Source: Nocardioidaceae bacterium
GTDB taxonomy: Bacteria; Actinomycetota; Actinomycetes; Propionibacteriales; Nocardioidaceae
Direction: 5' to 3'
Length of the DNA stretch: 64,000 nucleotides
Assembly (NCBI GenBank): GCA_018672315.1
Contig: CP076053.1
Location: forward strand, 829,827-893,826
The translations under genes were made by a program, and so were the position numbers. Numbering within the stretch: the stretch's first letter is position 1; every line of letters begins with the position of its first letter. The notes beneath the pieces were generated by a model. That model was not told where the DNA came from and searched no databases. It saw only the letters and a list, made by a program, of their open reading frames with translations. Shown here in pieces: positions 23,947-31,954 of this stretch.

Positions 23947-25659
23947 TCAGGTGCCGTGGACGCCCTCGTACGCCGTGACCTGGTCGCGGCACACGCCGTC
24001 CAGGGGCCCCAGCACCTGGAGCTGCGCGACCTCGGCCACGCGCTCGCGCAGCACGCGGTCGATGCGGCGGGCCGAGCGGGCCGCGGAGACCGAGACCAAC
24101 CACCGGGTCAGCAGCGCGAGCAGGACGCCGCCGAGGACGCCGACGGCGAGCAGAAGCGTCGGCACCGGCACCGTCCCGACGCGGCCGCCGAGCGCCAGGT
24201 CGGGCAGCGGCACCACGAGAAACGTCGCGAACGCGTTCAGCAGCAGCCAGATCGCGCCCACCAGGCCGGTGGCCAGGAGCAGCCACTGCAGCACGCGCAC
24301 GCCGCGCATCCACGCGCGGGGGCGCTCGAGGCCCAGGTCGGCACCGGCGACCGCCTGGTCGAGCGCATCGGCCAGGTCCTCGGGCACCGGGCTCGCGGCC
24401 GCGCGCGCCGCCGTGCGCCAGACCTCCGGGAGGTCGCCGCACCGTGCCTCGACCGCGTCCCGCACCGCACGCTCGACGTGGGCGCGCTCGACCGCACCGG
24501 GCGGCGGCAGCGAGGTGCGCGCCGCCGTCACGAGGTCACCGGAGCGCGGGCCGCGGTCCAGGTGCAGCCGGCGCAGCGGGTCGGGGCGCAGCCCGGCGAT
24601 CCATGAGGTGATCGGCCACCCGGTGGCGACCCGTCCGCGGCGGCGGGCCGACGTGCGCGCGGCGGCGACGACCGTCGGCACGCCCGCAGCCGCGCTGCAG
24701 GCGTCGACCACCGTCTCCCGCTGCGTCAAGGACAGCTCGCCGGCAGGGACGGTGCCCACGACCCGCTCGAGCCGGTCTCCGGCATCGACCAGGTCGGCGA
24801 GCAGCCGACCCCGGGCCGCCTCACGCTCGGCCGTGCGTCGCGCGATCTCCTCGGCCAGGGGTTCCAGCCCGTCGCCACGCGTGGCGGAGGCGGGGAGCAC
24901 GACTGCCTCGCCGAGTCCGCCGACGGCCAGCAGCCTCCGGAGGTCGGCGAGCACGACCTCGACCTGGTCGGGCGGCAGCCGGTCCACCTGGTTCAGCACC
25001 ACCACCGACCGGCCCGCATGACGCCGCAGCGGGGCCAGGTAGCGGTCGTGCAGGGCCGCGTCGGCGTACTTCTGGGGGTCGACGACCCAGACGAAGACGT
25101 CGACGAGGCGGCTGAGCCGGTCCACCTCGTCGTGGTGCTCGACGTGGGTCGAGTCGTGGTCGGGCAGGTCCAGCAGCACCGTGCCCGCGAGGTCGGTGTG
25201 GTCCCCGCCCGCGACCTGGTGGCGGCGGGCTGCACCGATCCAGTCCAGCAGCGGGCCGGGGTCCGGGTCGACCCCACCGGCGCCACCGACCCCACCGGCG
25301 CCACCGACCCCACCGACCCCACCGCGCGCCGGCCAGACCGCGGCGCTCGTCTCGGTCGTAGTGGGACGCCGCAGTCCCGGCTTGGCGACCTCGGCCCGGC
25401 ACAGCGCGTTGAACAGCGAGGACTTGCCCGACCCGGTGGCACCCGCCACGGCCACCACGGTGTGGTCCAGCGACAGCGCGAGCCGCCGGCCCGCGCGCTC
25501 GAGCACCTCCCGGGCCGCTGCGACCTCGGGCGCCGAGGCGACGGGCTCGTGGCGTACGCACGCGGACACGGCCTGCTCCAGCCCTGCCACGCGCTGCTCG
25601 ACGTCGCGCCGGTCCACGCCGGCGCCGAGGAGGTCCCGAGCACGCTCGCGCAGGCTCAC
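23947..25659 (-). CDS. Dynamin-like / YfjP-family GTPase
   Basis: 570-residue GTPase. G1 is VAGATGSGKSSLFN (about residue 70), the T of the G2 loop is in RRPTTTETSAAVWP, G3 is LLDLPDHDST, and G4 is VVVLNQVDRL. The C-terminal part has two membrane helices (VLQWLLLATGLVGAIWLLLNAFATFLVVPL and VPTLLLAVGVLGGVLLALLTRWLV), as in membrane-remodelling GTPases. GTG at 25657-25659 overlaps the preceding GTPase stop in a GTGA junction; a GTG at 25665 is possible. A Gly/Val-rich tract after G2 comes from a 9-base tandem repeat. Third gene of the prsW operon. Confidence 0.85.
   Translation of the reverse strand: MSLRERARDLLGAGVDRRDVEQRVAGLEQAVSACVRHEPVASAPEVAAAREVLERAGRRLALSLDHTVVAVAGATGSGKSSLFNALCRAEVAKPGLRRPTTTETSAAVWPARGGVGGVGGAGGVGGAGGVDPDPGPLLDWIGAARRHQVAGGDHTDLAGTVLLDLPDHDSTHVEHHDEVDRLSRLVDVFVWVVDPQKYADAALHDRYLAPLRRHAGRSVVVLNQVDRLPPDQVEVVLADLRRLLAVGGLGEAVVLPASATRGDGLEPLAEEIARRTAEREAARGRLLADLVDAGDRLERVVGTVPAGELSLTQRETVVDACSAAAGVPTVVAAARTSARRRGRVATGWPITSWIAGLRPDPLRRLHLDRGPRSGDLVTAARTSLPPPGAVERAHVERAVRDAVEARCGDLPEVWRTAARAAASPVPEDLADALDQAVAGADLGLERPRAWMRGVRVLQWLLLATGLVGAIWLLLNAFATFLVVPLPDLALGGRVGTVPVPTLLLAVGVLGGVLLALLTRWLVSVSAARSARRIDRVLRERVAEVAQLQVLGPLDGVCRDQVTAYEGVHGT
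25271..25324. repeat. 9-base tandem repeat in the GTPase coding region
   Basis: Six units of the pattern accccaccg / gcgccaccg in a row (54 bases, plus strand). Being a multiple of three it codes for a Gly-Gly-Val / Gly-Gly-Ala run and keeps the frame whatever the copy number. Confidence 0.8.
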
Positions 25660-27428
25660 GACCACCCCCTCCCGCCGCGGACGCCGGCGGCCGCGCGGAC
25701 GGCGCCGGCGCGACGCAGCAGCTGGCGGTCCGGTGCCGTCGAGGACCCGTGGTCACCGAGGTCGGCCAGATCCCCGCCGTCGAGCAGCGCGGTGAAGCGC
25801 GCACGCTCGGTGAGCATCAGGTCGGTGACACGTCGCGAGAGGTCGTTGCGTGCCTGGGCGGCGAGGCGGCGTACGGCCTGGTCGCCGAAGACGGCCTCGA
25901 GGAGCTTCTGCCCGACGACCGCCGACCCTCCGGCGACACCGACCTCCGCCCCGGCCAGCAGACCGCCGGTATGGGCGAAGACGACGACCATGAGTGCGAC
26001 GCCCAGGCCGTTGACGCCGAAGGCGAGGAACCGCGCCGTCGACCGCTTCTCTGCCCCCTCGGAGCGGACGAGCTCCAGCACCCCGGCCTGCCACTCCCGC
26101 ACGGCCCGCTCGGTGCGCTCGCGCAGGTCGCGCGAGGCGCGCCCGAGGTCGGCGTCGCCACCGGCGAGGAGGTCGCGGCCCGCCGGGTGCGCGACCCAGG
26201 CCGACCGTGCCCGCTCCGCGGCCCGCTCGCCGTGCTCGACCACCAGCACCTCGAGCCGCGACTCCACCGCCTGGCTGACCTGCAACGGTGCGGGCGGCCG
26301 CCCGGTCACGGCGGCGGCGACGCGGTCGCGCAACCGTCCGGCGCCCGTCTCCAGGGCCCGCAGCACCTTGCCGGCACCGACGAACTCCTGCCAGCGCGCC
26401 AGCACCTCCCCACGCAGCAGGGTCCCGTCGCTGCAGGCGTCGTCGACGTCGCGCACGGCGTCGTCGTACGCAGCCGCGGCGTCACGCTCCAGTGCTGCGC
26501 GCGCGACCTGCTGCTCCTCGACGGCCGCGGCGAGGTGTTCCGCGCGTTCGCACGCGGCGGCGAGGGCGCCGTCCAGCGTGCGGCGCACGACCTCCGCCCG
26601 GGCCTCGGCGTCGGCCGCGAGACCGTGCAGCCAGTCGCGGATCTCAGCGACCCGGTCGGCGGCCAGCAGTCCGCGCCCGTCGAGCGCTGCCTCGGGCACC
26701 GTCATCAGCCGGGCCTCGGCCAGACCTCGCTCGTCCAGCATCTCGCGCAGGTGCCCCGCGACCTCCGCCACCGCGGCGTCGTCCGTGCGGTCGAGCACGA
26801 GCCCGAGGGCGACGGAGCGCTCGGCCGCTTCCGTGAGGAACCCCCACGGCACCTGGTCGGCATATCGCGCGGCCGTGGTCACGAAGACCCACAGGTCGGC
26901 GGCTGCCAGCAGCTGCGCGGCCAGCGCACGGTTCTCGGCCGCGACCGAGTCGATGTCGGGTGCGTCGAGCAGCGCGAGACCGCGCGGCACCCCCGGGTGG
27001 GCGACCAGGCGCAGCGCGCCCGGCCCGGGCTCGGGACCGGTCCCGGTCACCCGGGCGAGACTCGGCAGCACGCGGGTGTCCTCGAACCAGGCCACGTCCT
27101 CGGGGTGGTGCACCAGCACCGGCGCCCGGGTGGTGGGTCGCAGCACGCCGGGCTCGGAGACCCGCGCCCCGACCACCGAGGAGACCAGCGTGGACTTGCC
27201 GGATCCGGTCGATCCACCGACCACCGCGAGCAGCGGCGCGTCGAGCGAGGCCAGCCGGGGCAGCACGTAGTCGTCGAGCTGCGCCACGAGCGCGTCGCGG
27301 TCCGCGCGCGCCTGGGAGGCACCCGGCAGCGACAGGGGCAGCGGCGCCGAGGCGGCCTCCGTACGCAACGCCAGCACCTGCCCCGCCAGGTCCGCGGGCG
27401 AGGCCGGCTGCGTGCCCGCGGCCCTCAC
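25656..27428 (-). CDS. Dynamin-family GTPase
   Basis: 590-residue GTPase, partner of the next gene. G1 is VVGGSTGSGKSTLVSSV (about residue 67), G2 threonine in RPTTRAPVLVHHPED, G3 is LLDAPDIDSV, G4 is LVLDRTDD. A long helical middle (about 250-440) and a hydrophobic pair near the C-terminus (FLAFGVNGLGVALMVVVFAHTGGLLAGAEVGVAGGSAVVG) resemble bacterial dynamin-like proteins that act at the membrane. GTG at 27426-27428 overlaps the prsW stop (GTGA). The two adjacent GTPases suggest a heteromeric pair, as known for bacterial dynamins such as Streptomyces DynA/DynB, though orthology is not shown. Confidence 0.85.
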   Translation of the reverse strand: MRAAGTQPASPADLAGQVLALRTEAASAPLPLSLPGASQARADRDALVAQLDDYVLPRLASLDAPLLAVVGGSTGSGKSTLVSSVVGARVSEPGVLRPTTRAPVLVHHPEDVAWFEDTRVLPSLARVTGTGPEPGPGALRLVAHPGVPRGLALLDAPDIDSVAAENRALAAQLLAAADLWVFVTTAARYADQVPWGFLTEAAERSVALGLVLDRTDDAAVAEVAGHLREMLDERGLAEARLMTVPEAALDGRGLLAADRVAEIRDWLHGLAADAEARAEVVRRTLDGALAAACERAEHLAAAVEEQQVARAALERDAAAAYDDAVRDVDDACSDGTLLRGEVLARWQEFVGAGKVLRALETGAGRLRDRVAAAVTGRPPAPLQVSQAVESRLEVLVVEHGERAAERARSAWVAHPAGRDLLAGGDADLGRASRDLRERTERAVREWQAGVLELVRSEGAEKRSTARFLAFGVNGLGVALMVVVFAHTGGLLAGAEVGVAGGSAVVGQKLLEAVFGDQAVRRLAAQARNDLSRRVTDLMLTERARFTALLDGGDLADLGDHGSSTAPDRQLLRRAGAVRAAAGVRGGRGWS

Positions 27429-28597
27429 CAGCCGCCCCCGGAGACGGCCCGGTCGTCGCCGGGGAACCGCACGGCGGGCCGCACCTGCTGCATCTGAGCG
27501 AGCAGCCGGGCGCCGCGTTCGCGACCGTCCTCGGGCGGGTTCCCGCGGATCATGCGGTGGTGCAGGAACCCCAGACGCACCGCGAGCTGCTGGTAGTGCT
27601 CGGTGGCGTCGCGAGCCCTTCGGCCGCCGACCCGGCGGGCGTGCGTACGCATCGCCTTGCGCCCGTCGAGGTTCACCAGCCACGGCACCTCGCGAGGATC
27701 CAGGAGCCCGCGGTCGGCGGCGTCGGTGAGCGAGCGCTCCAACATGCGCCGCTCTCGCCGACGCGCCCACACCGCGAGCACGACCAGCACCGCGAAGGCG
27801 GGCAGCATCACCACGACGTAGGTGCCGAGGAAGCCGGCGGCGCCGCCGTAGAGCGCGGAGCTGTTCCACATCATGTGCGTCACCACCGCGAGCACGTAGC
27901 CGACCAGCGGGGCGAGGATGCGGACCAGGCCCGACCGTGAGGTGACCGCGAGACCCAGACCGATGCCGATGAAGGAGGTGAAGAGCGGGTGCGCGAAGGG
28001 GCTGATCAGCCCGCGCAGCACGAAGAGGCCCACGGCGGACCCCAGGCCCCCACCGCCGCCGTCCTCGCCGAGGTAGGCCGCGGAGAGGTAGAGGACGTTC
28101 TCGGTGAAGGCGAAGCCGATGCCGACGAAGCCCGCGTACACCAGCCCGTCGAGCACTCCGTCGAGGTCCTTGCGCCGCAACCACACGACGAGGCCCACGA
28201 ACGCACCCTTCGCCGCCTCCTCCACCACCGGGGCCACGAGCGTCGCCGAGTCCGCCTCGGGCCGTCCCACCAGCACCTGGTCGAAGGCCTGGAAGACGAT
28301 CGCGGCGCTGGTGGCGACCAAGGCACCCCAGCCGAGACCCAGCAGCAGCAGGGAGCGCGGCTCGGGTTCGTAGCGGTCGAGCCACAGGTAGAGCGCCAGC
28401 ACCGGTCCGACCGGCAACGCGGCCAGCACCACGGCCACGACGAGGGCGTCGGAGGCCCCGATGCTGAGCAGCACCAGGGCCGTGATGAGACCGCCGACCA
28501 GCAGGGCCACCGTGACCAGCACGGTGAACAGGGTGGTCCGTACCCGGCCGGGCTCGGGAGGGAGCGCGGCGGGGCGTACGGCGGGGCGGGCGGCCAT
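27425..28597 (-). CDS. PrsW-family intramembrane metalloprotease
   Basis: 390-residue polytopic membrane protein with the PrsW motifs: the EExxK site in VAPVVEEAAKGAFVGL (about residues 123-138), the FAFTENVLYLSAAY motif, and the histidine motifs FAHPLFTSFIGIG and VVTHMMWN. About nine membrane segments. A basic cytoplasmic tail of about 110 residues follows the last helix. In Bacillus PrsW cuts an anti-sigma factor; the substrate here is unknown. ATG at 28595-28597 is set by a TACTGT box 6 bases upstream. It leads a coupled operon with two dynamin-like GTPases. Confidence 0.88.
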   Translation of the reverse strand: MAARPAVRPAALPPEPGRVRTTLFTVLVTVALLVGGLITALVLLSIGASDALVVAVVLAALPVGPVLALYLWLDRYEPEPRSLLLLGLGWGALVATSAAIVFQAFDQVLVGRPEADSATLVAPVVEEAAKGAFVGLVVWLRRKDLDGVLDGLVYAGFVGIGFAFTENVLYLSAAYLGEDGGGGGLGSAVGLFVLRGLISPFAHPLFTSFIGIGLGLAVTSRSGLVRILAPLVGYVLAVVTHMMWNSSALYGGAAGFLGTYVVVMLPAFAVLVVLAVWARRRERRMLERSLTDAADRGLLDPREVPWLVNLDGRKAMRTHARRVGGRRARDATEHYQQLAVRLGFLHHRMIRGNPPEDGRERGARLLAQMQQVRPAVRFPGDDRAVSGGGW

Positions 28598-28603
28598 GGG
28601 CTC

Positions 28604-28609
28604 ACAGTA
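28604..28609 (-). promoter_or_regulatory. -10 box of the prsW operon (leaderless)
   Basis: TACTGT on minus, 6-base spacer to the ATG. It lies 25 bases from the -10 of the divergent pepP gene. Confidence 0.45.
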
Positions 28610-28633
28610 GAGCCGTCGCGGCAGCCGGGGTCG

Positions 28634-28639
28634 TAGCCT
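28634..28639 (+). promoter_or_regulatory. -10 box of pepP (leaderless)
   Basis: TAGCCT on plus, 6-base spacer to the ATG. Its -35 region overlaps the -10 region of prsW on the other strand. Confidence 0.5.
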
Positions 28640-28645
28640 GAGGCG

Positions 28646-30079
28646 ATGAGCAGCGAGCAGCAGGCGGCCACGACCGACACCGGTGAGGAGTCCCACGACC
28701 CGTCGGTGCCGCGGGCGTACGCGGACTTCATGCGCACCGGGTGGGGTGAGCGGCCGCTGGACGTCTCGCGGCACCCCGTCGCCGACTCGGCGGAGCGTCG
28801 GCGCAAGGCGATCGCGGCGATGTTCCCCGGGGAGCGTCTCGTGGTGCCGGCAGGCGGCTACAAGGTGCGCGCGAACGACACCGACTACCGGTTCCGTCCC
28901 GACACCGCGCACACCTGGCTGTGCGGCAACCAGACCTCCGACGCCGTGCTCGTGCTCGAGGACGGCGAGGCCACGCTGTACGCCCGGCCCCGCTCCTCCC
29001 GCGACACCGACGAGTTCTTCCGCGACCGGCAGTACGGCGAGCTGTGGGCCGGCCGCCGGCCCTCGCTCGGGGAGATCGGTGAGACCCTCGGCGTGCGGAC
29101 CAGGCACCTCGACGAGCTGCCGGACGTGCTGCGCGGAAGGGGGCGTACGCGTCTGCTGCGCGGTCGCGACGGGCGCATCGACTCGCTCGTACGCCCCGAC
29201 GCCGCCGCCGATGCCACGGTCGACGCCGAGCTCGCCCGGGCGCTGTCGGAGGCCCGACTGGTCAAGGACGACTGGGAGCTCGGCGAGCTGCGCGCCGCCT
29301 GCGACGCCACCACGCTCGGCTTCTCCGACAGCGTCGCCGACTGGGACAACGCGCTCGTGCACGGCGAGCGCTGGATCGAGGGCACTTTCTTCCGGCGTGC
29401 CCGCACGATGGGCAACGACCTCGGCTACGACTCGATCGTCGGCGGCGGCCAGCACGCCACGACGCTGCACTGGATCACCAACGACGGACCCCTCGTGCCC
29501 GGCGAGATGGTGCTGCTCGACATGGGGGTCGAGGCGACCAGCCTCTACACCGCCGACGTGACCAGGACGCTGCCCGTCTCCGGTCGGTACTCCGCCCTGC
29601 AGCGCGAGCTCTACTCCCTGGTGCTCGAGGCGCAGCAGGCCGGCATCGACGCCGTCCGCCCCGGGGTGCCGTTCCAAGCGGCCCACCAGGCCGCGATGCG
29701 CGTGCTCGCCCACGCGCTCGAGGACATGGGGCTGCTGCCAGTCAGCGCCGAGGAGGCCCTGGACCCCGAGTCCCGGGTGTACGCCCGCTGGACCCTGCAC
29801 GGCACCAGCCACATGCTCGGGATGGACGTGCACGACTGCGCGGCGTCCGACCCGGGCGCCTACCCGAAGGGGGACCTGGCCGAGGGCATGGTGCTCACGG
29901 TCGAGCCGGGGCTCTACTTCCAGTCCGACGACCTGCTGGTGCCCGAGGAGCTGCGCGGCATCGGCATCCGCATCGAGGACGACGTCGTCGTGACCGCCGA
30001 CGGCTGCGAGAACCTCTCCGAGGCACTGCCCCGCGACCCCGACGCGGTGGAGGAGTGGATGGCGCGGCTGCGGGCCTGA
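28646..30079 (+). CDS. pepP: Aminopeptidase P family protein (Xaa-Pro aminopeptidase, M24B)
   Basis: Removes an N-terminal residue preceding proline. 477 residues: an N-terminal AMP_N domain (about 35-170, with RDTDEFFRDRQYGELWAG) and a C-terminal creatinase fold. Metal ligands are visible in VLLDMGVEATSLYTADVTRTLP (two Asp), GTSHMLGMDVHD (His), TVEPGLYF (Glu) and GIGIRIEDDVVV (Glu). Length and order match PepP. The start is fixed by the leaderless promoter. Followed 54 bases later by tRNA-Arg on the same strand. Confidence 0.95.
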   Translation: MSSEQQAATTDTGEESHDPSVPRAYADFMRTGWGERPLDVSRHPVADSAERRRKAIAAMFPGERLVVPAGGYKVRANDTDYRFRPDTAHTWLCGNQTSDAVLVLEDGEATLYARPRSSRDTDEFFRDRQYGELWAGRRPSLGEIGETLGVRTRHLDELPDVLRGRGRTRLLRGRDGRIDSLVRPDAAADATVDAELARALSEARLVKDDWELGELRAACDATTLGFSDSVADWDNALVHGERWIEGTFFRRARTMGNDLGYDSIVGGGQHATTLHWITNDGPLVPGEMVLLDMGVEATSLYTADVTRTLPVSGRYSALQRELYSLVLEAQQAGIDAVRPGVPFQAAHQAAMRVLAHALEDMGLLPVSAEEALDPESRVYARWTLHGTSHMLGMDVHDCAASDPGAYPKGDLAEGMVLTVEPGLYFQSDDLLVPEELRGIGIRIEDDVVVTADGCENLSEALPRDPDAVEEWMARLRA

Positions 30080-30117
30080 CCGCTCCGACCTCCCCGGACG
30101 GTCGGGCCCGCTGCACC

Positions 30118-30123
30118 TAGACT
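30118..30123 (+). promoter_or_regulatory. -10 box of tRNA-Arg
   Basis: TAGACT ending 10 bases before the tRNA 5' end. Confidence 0.4.
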
Positions 30124-30133
30124 TGCCGGTCTG

Positions 30134-30207
30134 GCCCCTGTAGCTCAGCTGGATAGAGCAAGAGCCTTCTAATCTCTAGGTCGCAGGTTCGAATCCTGCC
30201 GGGGGCG
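30134..30207 (+). tRNA. tRNA-Arg (anticodon TCT)
   Basis: Acceptor GCCCCTG/CGGGGGC (one T-G pair), D arm GCTC/GAGC, anticodon loop CTTCTAA (TCT), T arm GCAGG-TTCGAAT-CCTGC, discriminator G. The anticodon stem AGAGC/TCTCT has a C-T mismatch at the loop-closing position. Reads AGA arginine codons, which are rare in this composition. CCA is not encoded. Confidence 0.93.
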
Positions 30208-30219
30208 CCGTGGCCTGCC

Positions 30220-31023
30220 TCAACCCTGCAGGCCCGCCTCGATGCGCTGCTGCAGCTGGGCGATGAGGTCGGCCTCGGAGGCGGCGTCGATCTCCTCGCC
30301 GTCCACGTACACGGTGGGCGTGCCGCTCACGCCCTCGTCCTGGGCGGCCTCGGTGCCGTCGGCGACCCAGTCCTCGAAGGCGCCGCCCTCGATGCCGCTC
30401 TCGACCGCGTCGCGGTCGGCGCCGGCCGAGACGGCGAGGTCCACGAGGTCGGACTCGTCGGGGAACGGTCCGGACTCCGAGGGCTGGTTGGCGAACAGCT
30501 GGTCGTGGAACTCCTTCGCGACCTCCGGCCCCTCGGCGTCGAGGACCACGGCGTACGCGTTGGCGGCCAGGCCGGAGTACTCACCGGCGCGTGAGAGGAA
30601 GTTCAGCGGCCGGAACTGCACCTCGACGTCGCCGTCGGCCACGTAGTCGCTGAGGATCGGCGTGCTGGCCGCCTCGAAGTTGCGGCAGAAGGGGCACAGG
30701 AAGTCCTCGTAGACCACGACCTCGACAGGCGCGGCGGCCTCTCCCCAGGGCACGGCGAGACGTCCGGCCTGTGCGTCCTCGGGACCTCCGGTGGTGGCGA
30801 CCGCGCCGGCGGGGGCCGTGCCGGCCGCCGGTGCCGACCCGTCCTGGTTCGAGATCACCAGCGCGGCCACACCGCCGACGAGCACCAGCACCACCACGGC
30901 GACCGCGCCGATCAGCGCGGAACGCTTGCGGCGCTCCTTGCGCTCGGCCTCCTTGCGCAGCGCGGCGGCTCGCTCGGCGGCCGCGGACTGGGCGCGACGC
31001 TGCGACTTGGACCCCTTGGCCAT
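30220..31023 (-). CDS. Membrane-anchored DsbA-family thioredoxin-fold protein
   Basis: 267-residue protein that should face the extracytoplasmic space. The N-terminus is strongly basic (KGSKSQRRAQSAAAERAAALRKEAERKERRKR), followed by one membrane helix ALIGAVAVVVLVLVGGVAALVI (about 36-57), an Ala/Gly linker and a DsbA-like domain with the active site YEDFLCPFCRNFE (CPFC, about 112-115) and the cis-proline loop SGTPTVYVDG. This is the MSMEG/MTB DsbA-type architecture. ATG at 31021-31023 follows GGGAG. Divergent from orn. Confidence 0.9.
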   Translation of the reverse strand: MAKGSKSQRRAQSAAAERAAALRKEAERKERRKRSALIGAVAVVVLVLVGGVAALVISNQDGSAPAAGTAPAGAVATTGGPEDAQAGRLAVPWGEAAAPVEVVVYEDFLCPFCRNFEAASTPILSDYVADGDVEVQFRPLNFLSRAGEYSGLAANAYAVVLDAEGPEVAKEFHDQLFANQPSESGPFPDESDLVDLAVSAGADRDAVESGIEGGAFEDWVADGTEAAQDEGVSGTPTVYVDGEEIDAASEADLIAQLQQRIEAGLQG

Positions 31024-31074
31024 GTGCTGTTCTCCCGTGACGACGTGGTGCGGATGGGACGGACGTACGCGCCC

Positions 31075-31080
31075 ATCGTA
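31075..31080 (-). promoter_or_regulatory. -10 box of the DsbA-family gene
   Basis: TACGAT on minus, giving a leader of roughly 45 bases that contains the GGGAG ribosome site. Confidence 0.35.
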
Positions 31081-31131
31081 GGGAGGCCGTCCGCACCGAC
31101 CACACGGCCCGACACGGCGACGGCGCGCAGG

Positions 31132-31137
31132 TAGCCT
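31132..31137 (+). promoter_or_regulatory. -10 box of orn (leaderless)
   Basis: TAGCCT on plus, 7-base spacer to the ATG. Confidence 0.5.
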
Positions 31138-31144
31138 CGCCCCC

Positions 31145-31756
31145 ATGAGCGACCGGCTGGTGTGGATCGACTGCGAGATGACGGGCCTGGACCTCGAGGC
31201 CGACGCGCTGATCGAGGTGGCGGCGCTCGTCACCGACTTCGACCTCACCGTCATCGGTGACGGCGTGCAGGTGGTCGTCAAGCCCCCGGCGCCCGCGCTG
31301 GAGCAGATGGGCGACTTCGTGCGCGACATGCACGTCTCCTCGGGGCTGCTTCCCGAGCTCGAGCACGGGGTCACCCTCGCCGAGGCCGAGGACCAGGTGA
31401 TCGCGTTCCTCCGCGAGCACTGCCCCGACGGCTCCCGCCCACCCCTGGCCGGCAACTCCATCGGCACCGACCGCGCCTTCCTCGCGCGCGACATGCCCCG
31501 GCTCGAGAGCTCCCTGCACTACCGCAACGTCGACGTCTCCTCGGTCAAGGAGCTGGCCCGCCGGTGGTACCCGCGGGCCTACTACGCCTCCCCGGAGAAG
31601 ACCGGCAACCACCGCGCGCTCGCCGACATCCAGGAGAGCATCGAGGAGCTGCGCTACTACCGCGAGGCGATCTTCGTGCCCCAGCCCGGCCCGGACTCCG
31701 CGTCCGCCCGCAGCATCGCCGCCACCCACGGCGGAGCCATCACCGGCGCGGACTGA
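31145..31756 (+). CDS. orn: Oligoribonuclease
   Basis: 3'-5' exoribonuclease that degrades 2-5 nucleotide RNA fragments, including pGpG. 203 residues. DEDDh motifs: [20 protein letters not shown] (D and E), [16 protein letters not shown] (D), and the exo III segment [20 protein letters not shown] (His and Asp). Length is a little above the family average because of a short C-terminal extension ending GGAITGAD. Leaderless promoter decides the ATG. tRNA-His follows 61 bases downstream. Confidence 0.96.
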   Translation: MSDRLVWIDCEMTGLDLEADALIEVAALVTDFDLTVIGDGVQVVVKPPAPALEQMGDFVRDMHVSSGLLPELEHGVTLAEAEDQVIAFLREHCPDGSRPPLAGNSIGTDRAFLARDMPRLESSLHYRNVDVSSVKELARRWYPRAYYASPEKTGNHRALADIQESIEELRYYREAIFVPQPGPDSASARSIAATHGGAITGAD

Positions 31757-31786
31757 CCGCGCCTGCGTCGCAGACGGCACGCTGTG

Positions 31787-31792
31787 TAGAAT
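31787..31792 (+). promoter_or_regulatory. -10 box of tRNA-His
   Basis: TAGAAT in the context TGTGTAGAAT, 25 bases before the tRNA. Confidence 0.45.
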
Positions 31793-31817
31793 CTGCGACC
31801 GACCCGCGAGGGTCCCT

Positions 31818-31894
31818 GGTGGGCGTAGCTCAGTTGGTAGAGCGCCGCGTTGTGGTCGCGGATGTCGCGGGTTCAAGTCCCGTCGTTCACCCCA
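31818..31894 (+). tRNA. tRNA-His (anticodon GTG), CCA encoded
   Basis: Includes the extra 5' G(-1) opposite C73. Acceptor GGTGGGCG/CGTTCACC with two G-T pairs, anticodon stem CCGCG/CGCGG around TTGTGGT, T arm GCGGG-TTCAAGT-CCCGT. Body 31818-31891, encoded CCA 31892-31894. Confidence 0.95.
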
Positions 31895-31942
31895 TTCCGT
31901 CCCGCGCCGTCCGCCCCCGTCGGGGCGGGCGGCGCGGCGCGT

Positions 31943-31948
31943 TACGGT
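31943..31948 (+). promoter_or_regulatory. -10 box of the FAD oxidoreductase gene (leaderless)
   Basis: TACGGT on plus, 6-base spacer to the ATG. Confidence 0.4.
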
Positions 31949-31954
31949 CCGGAC

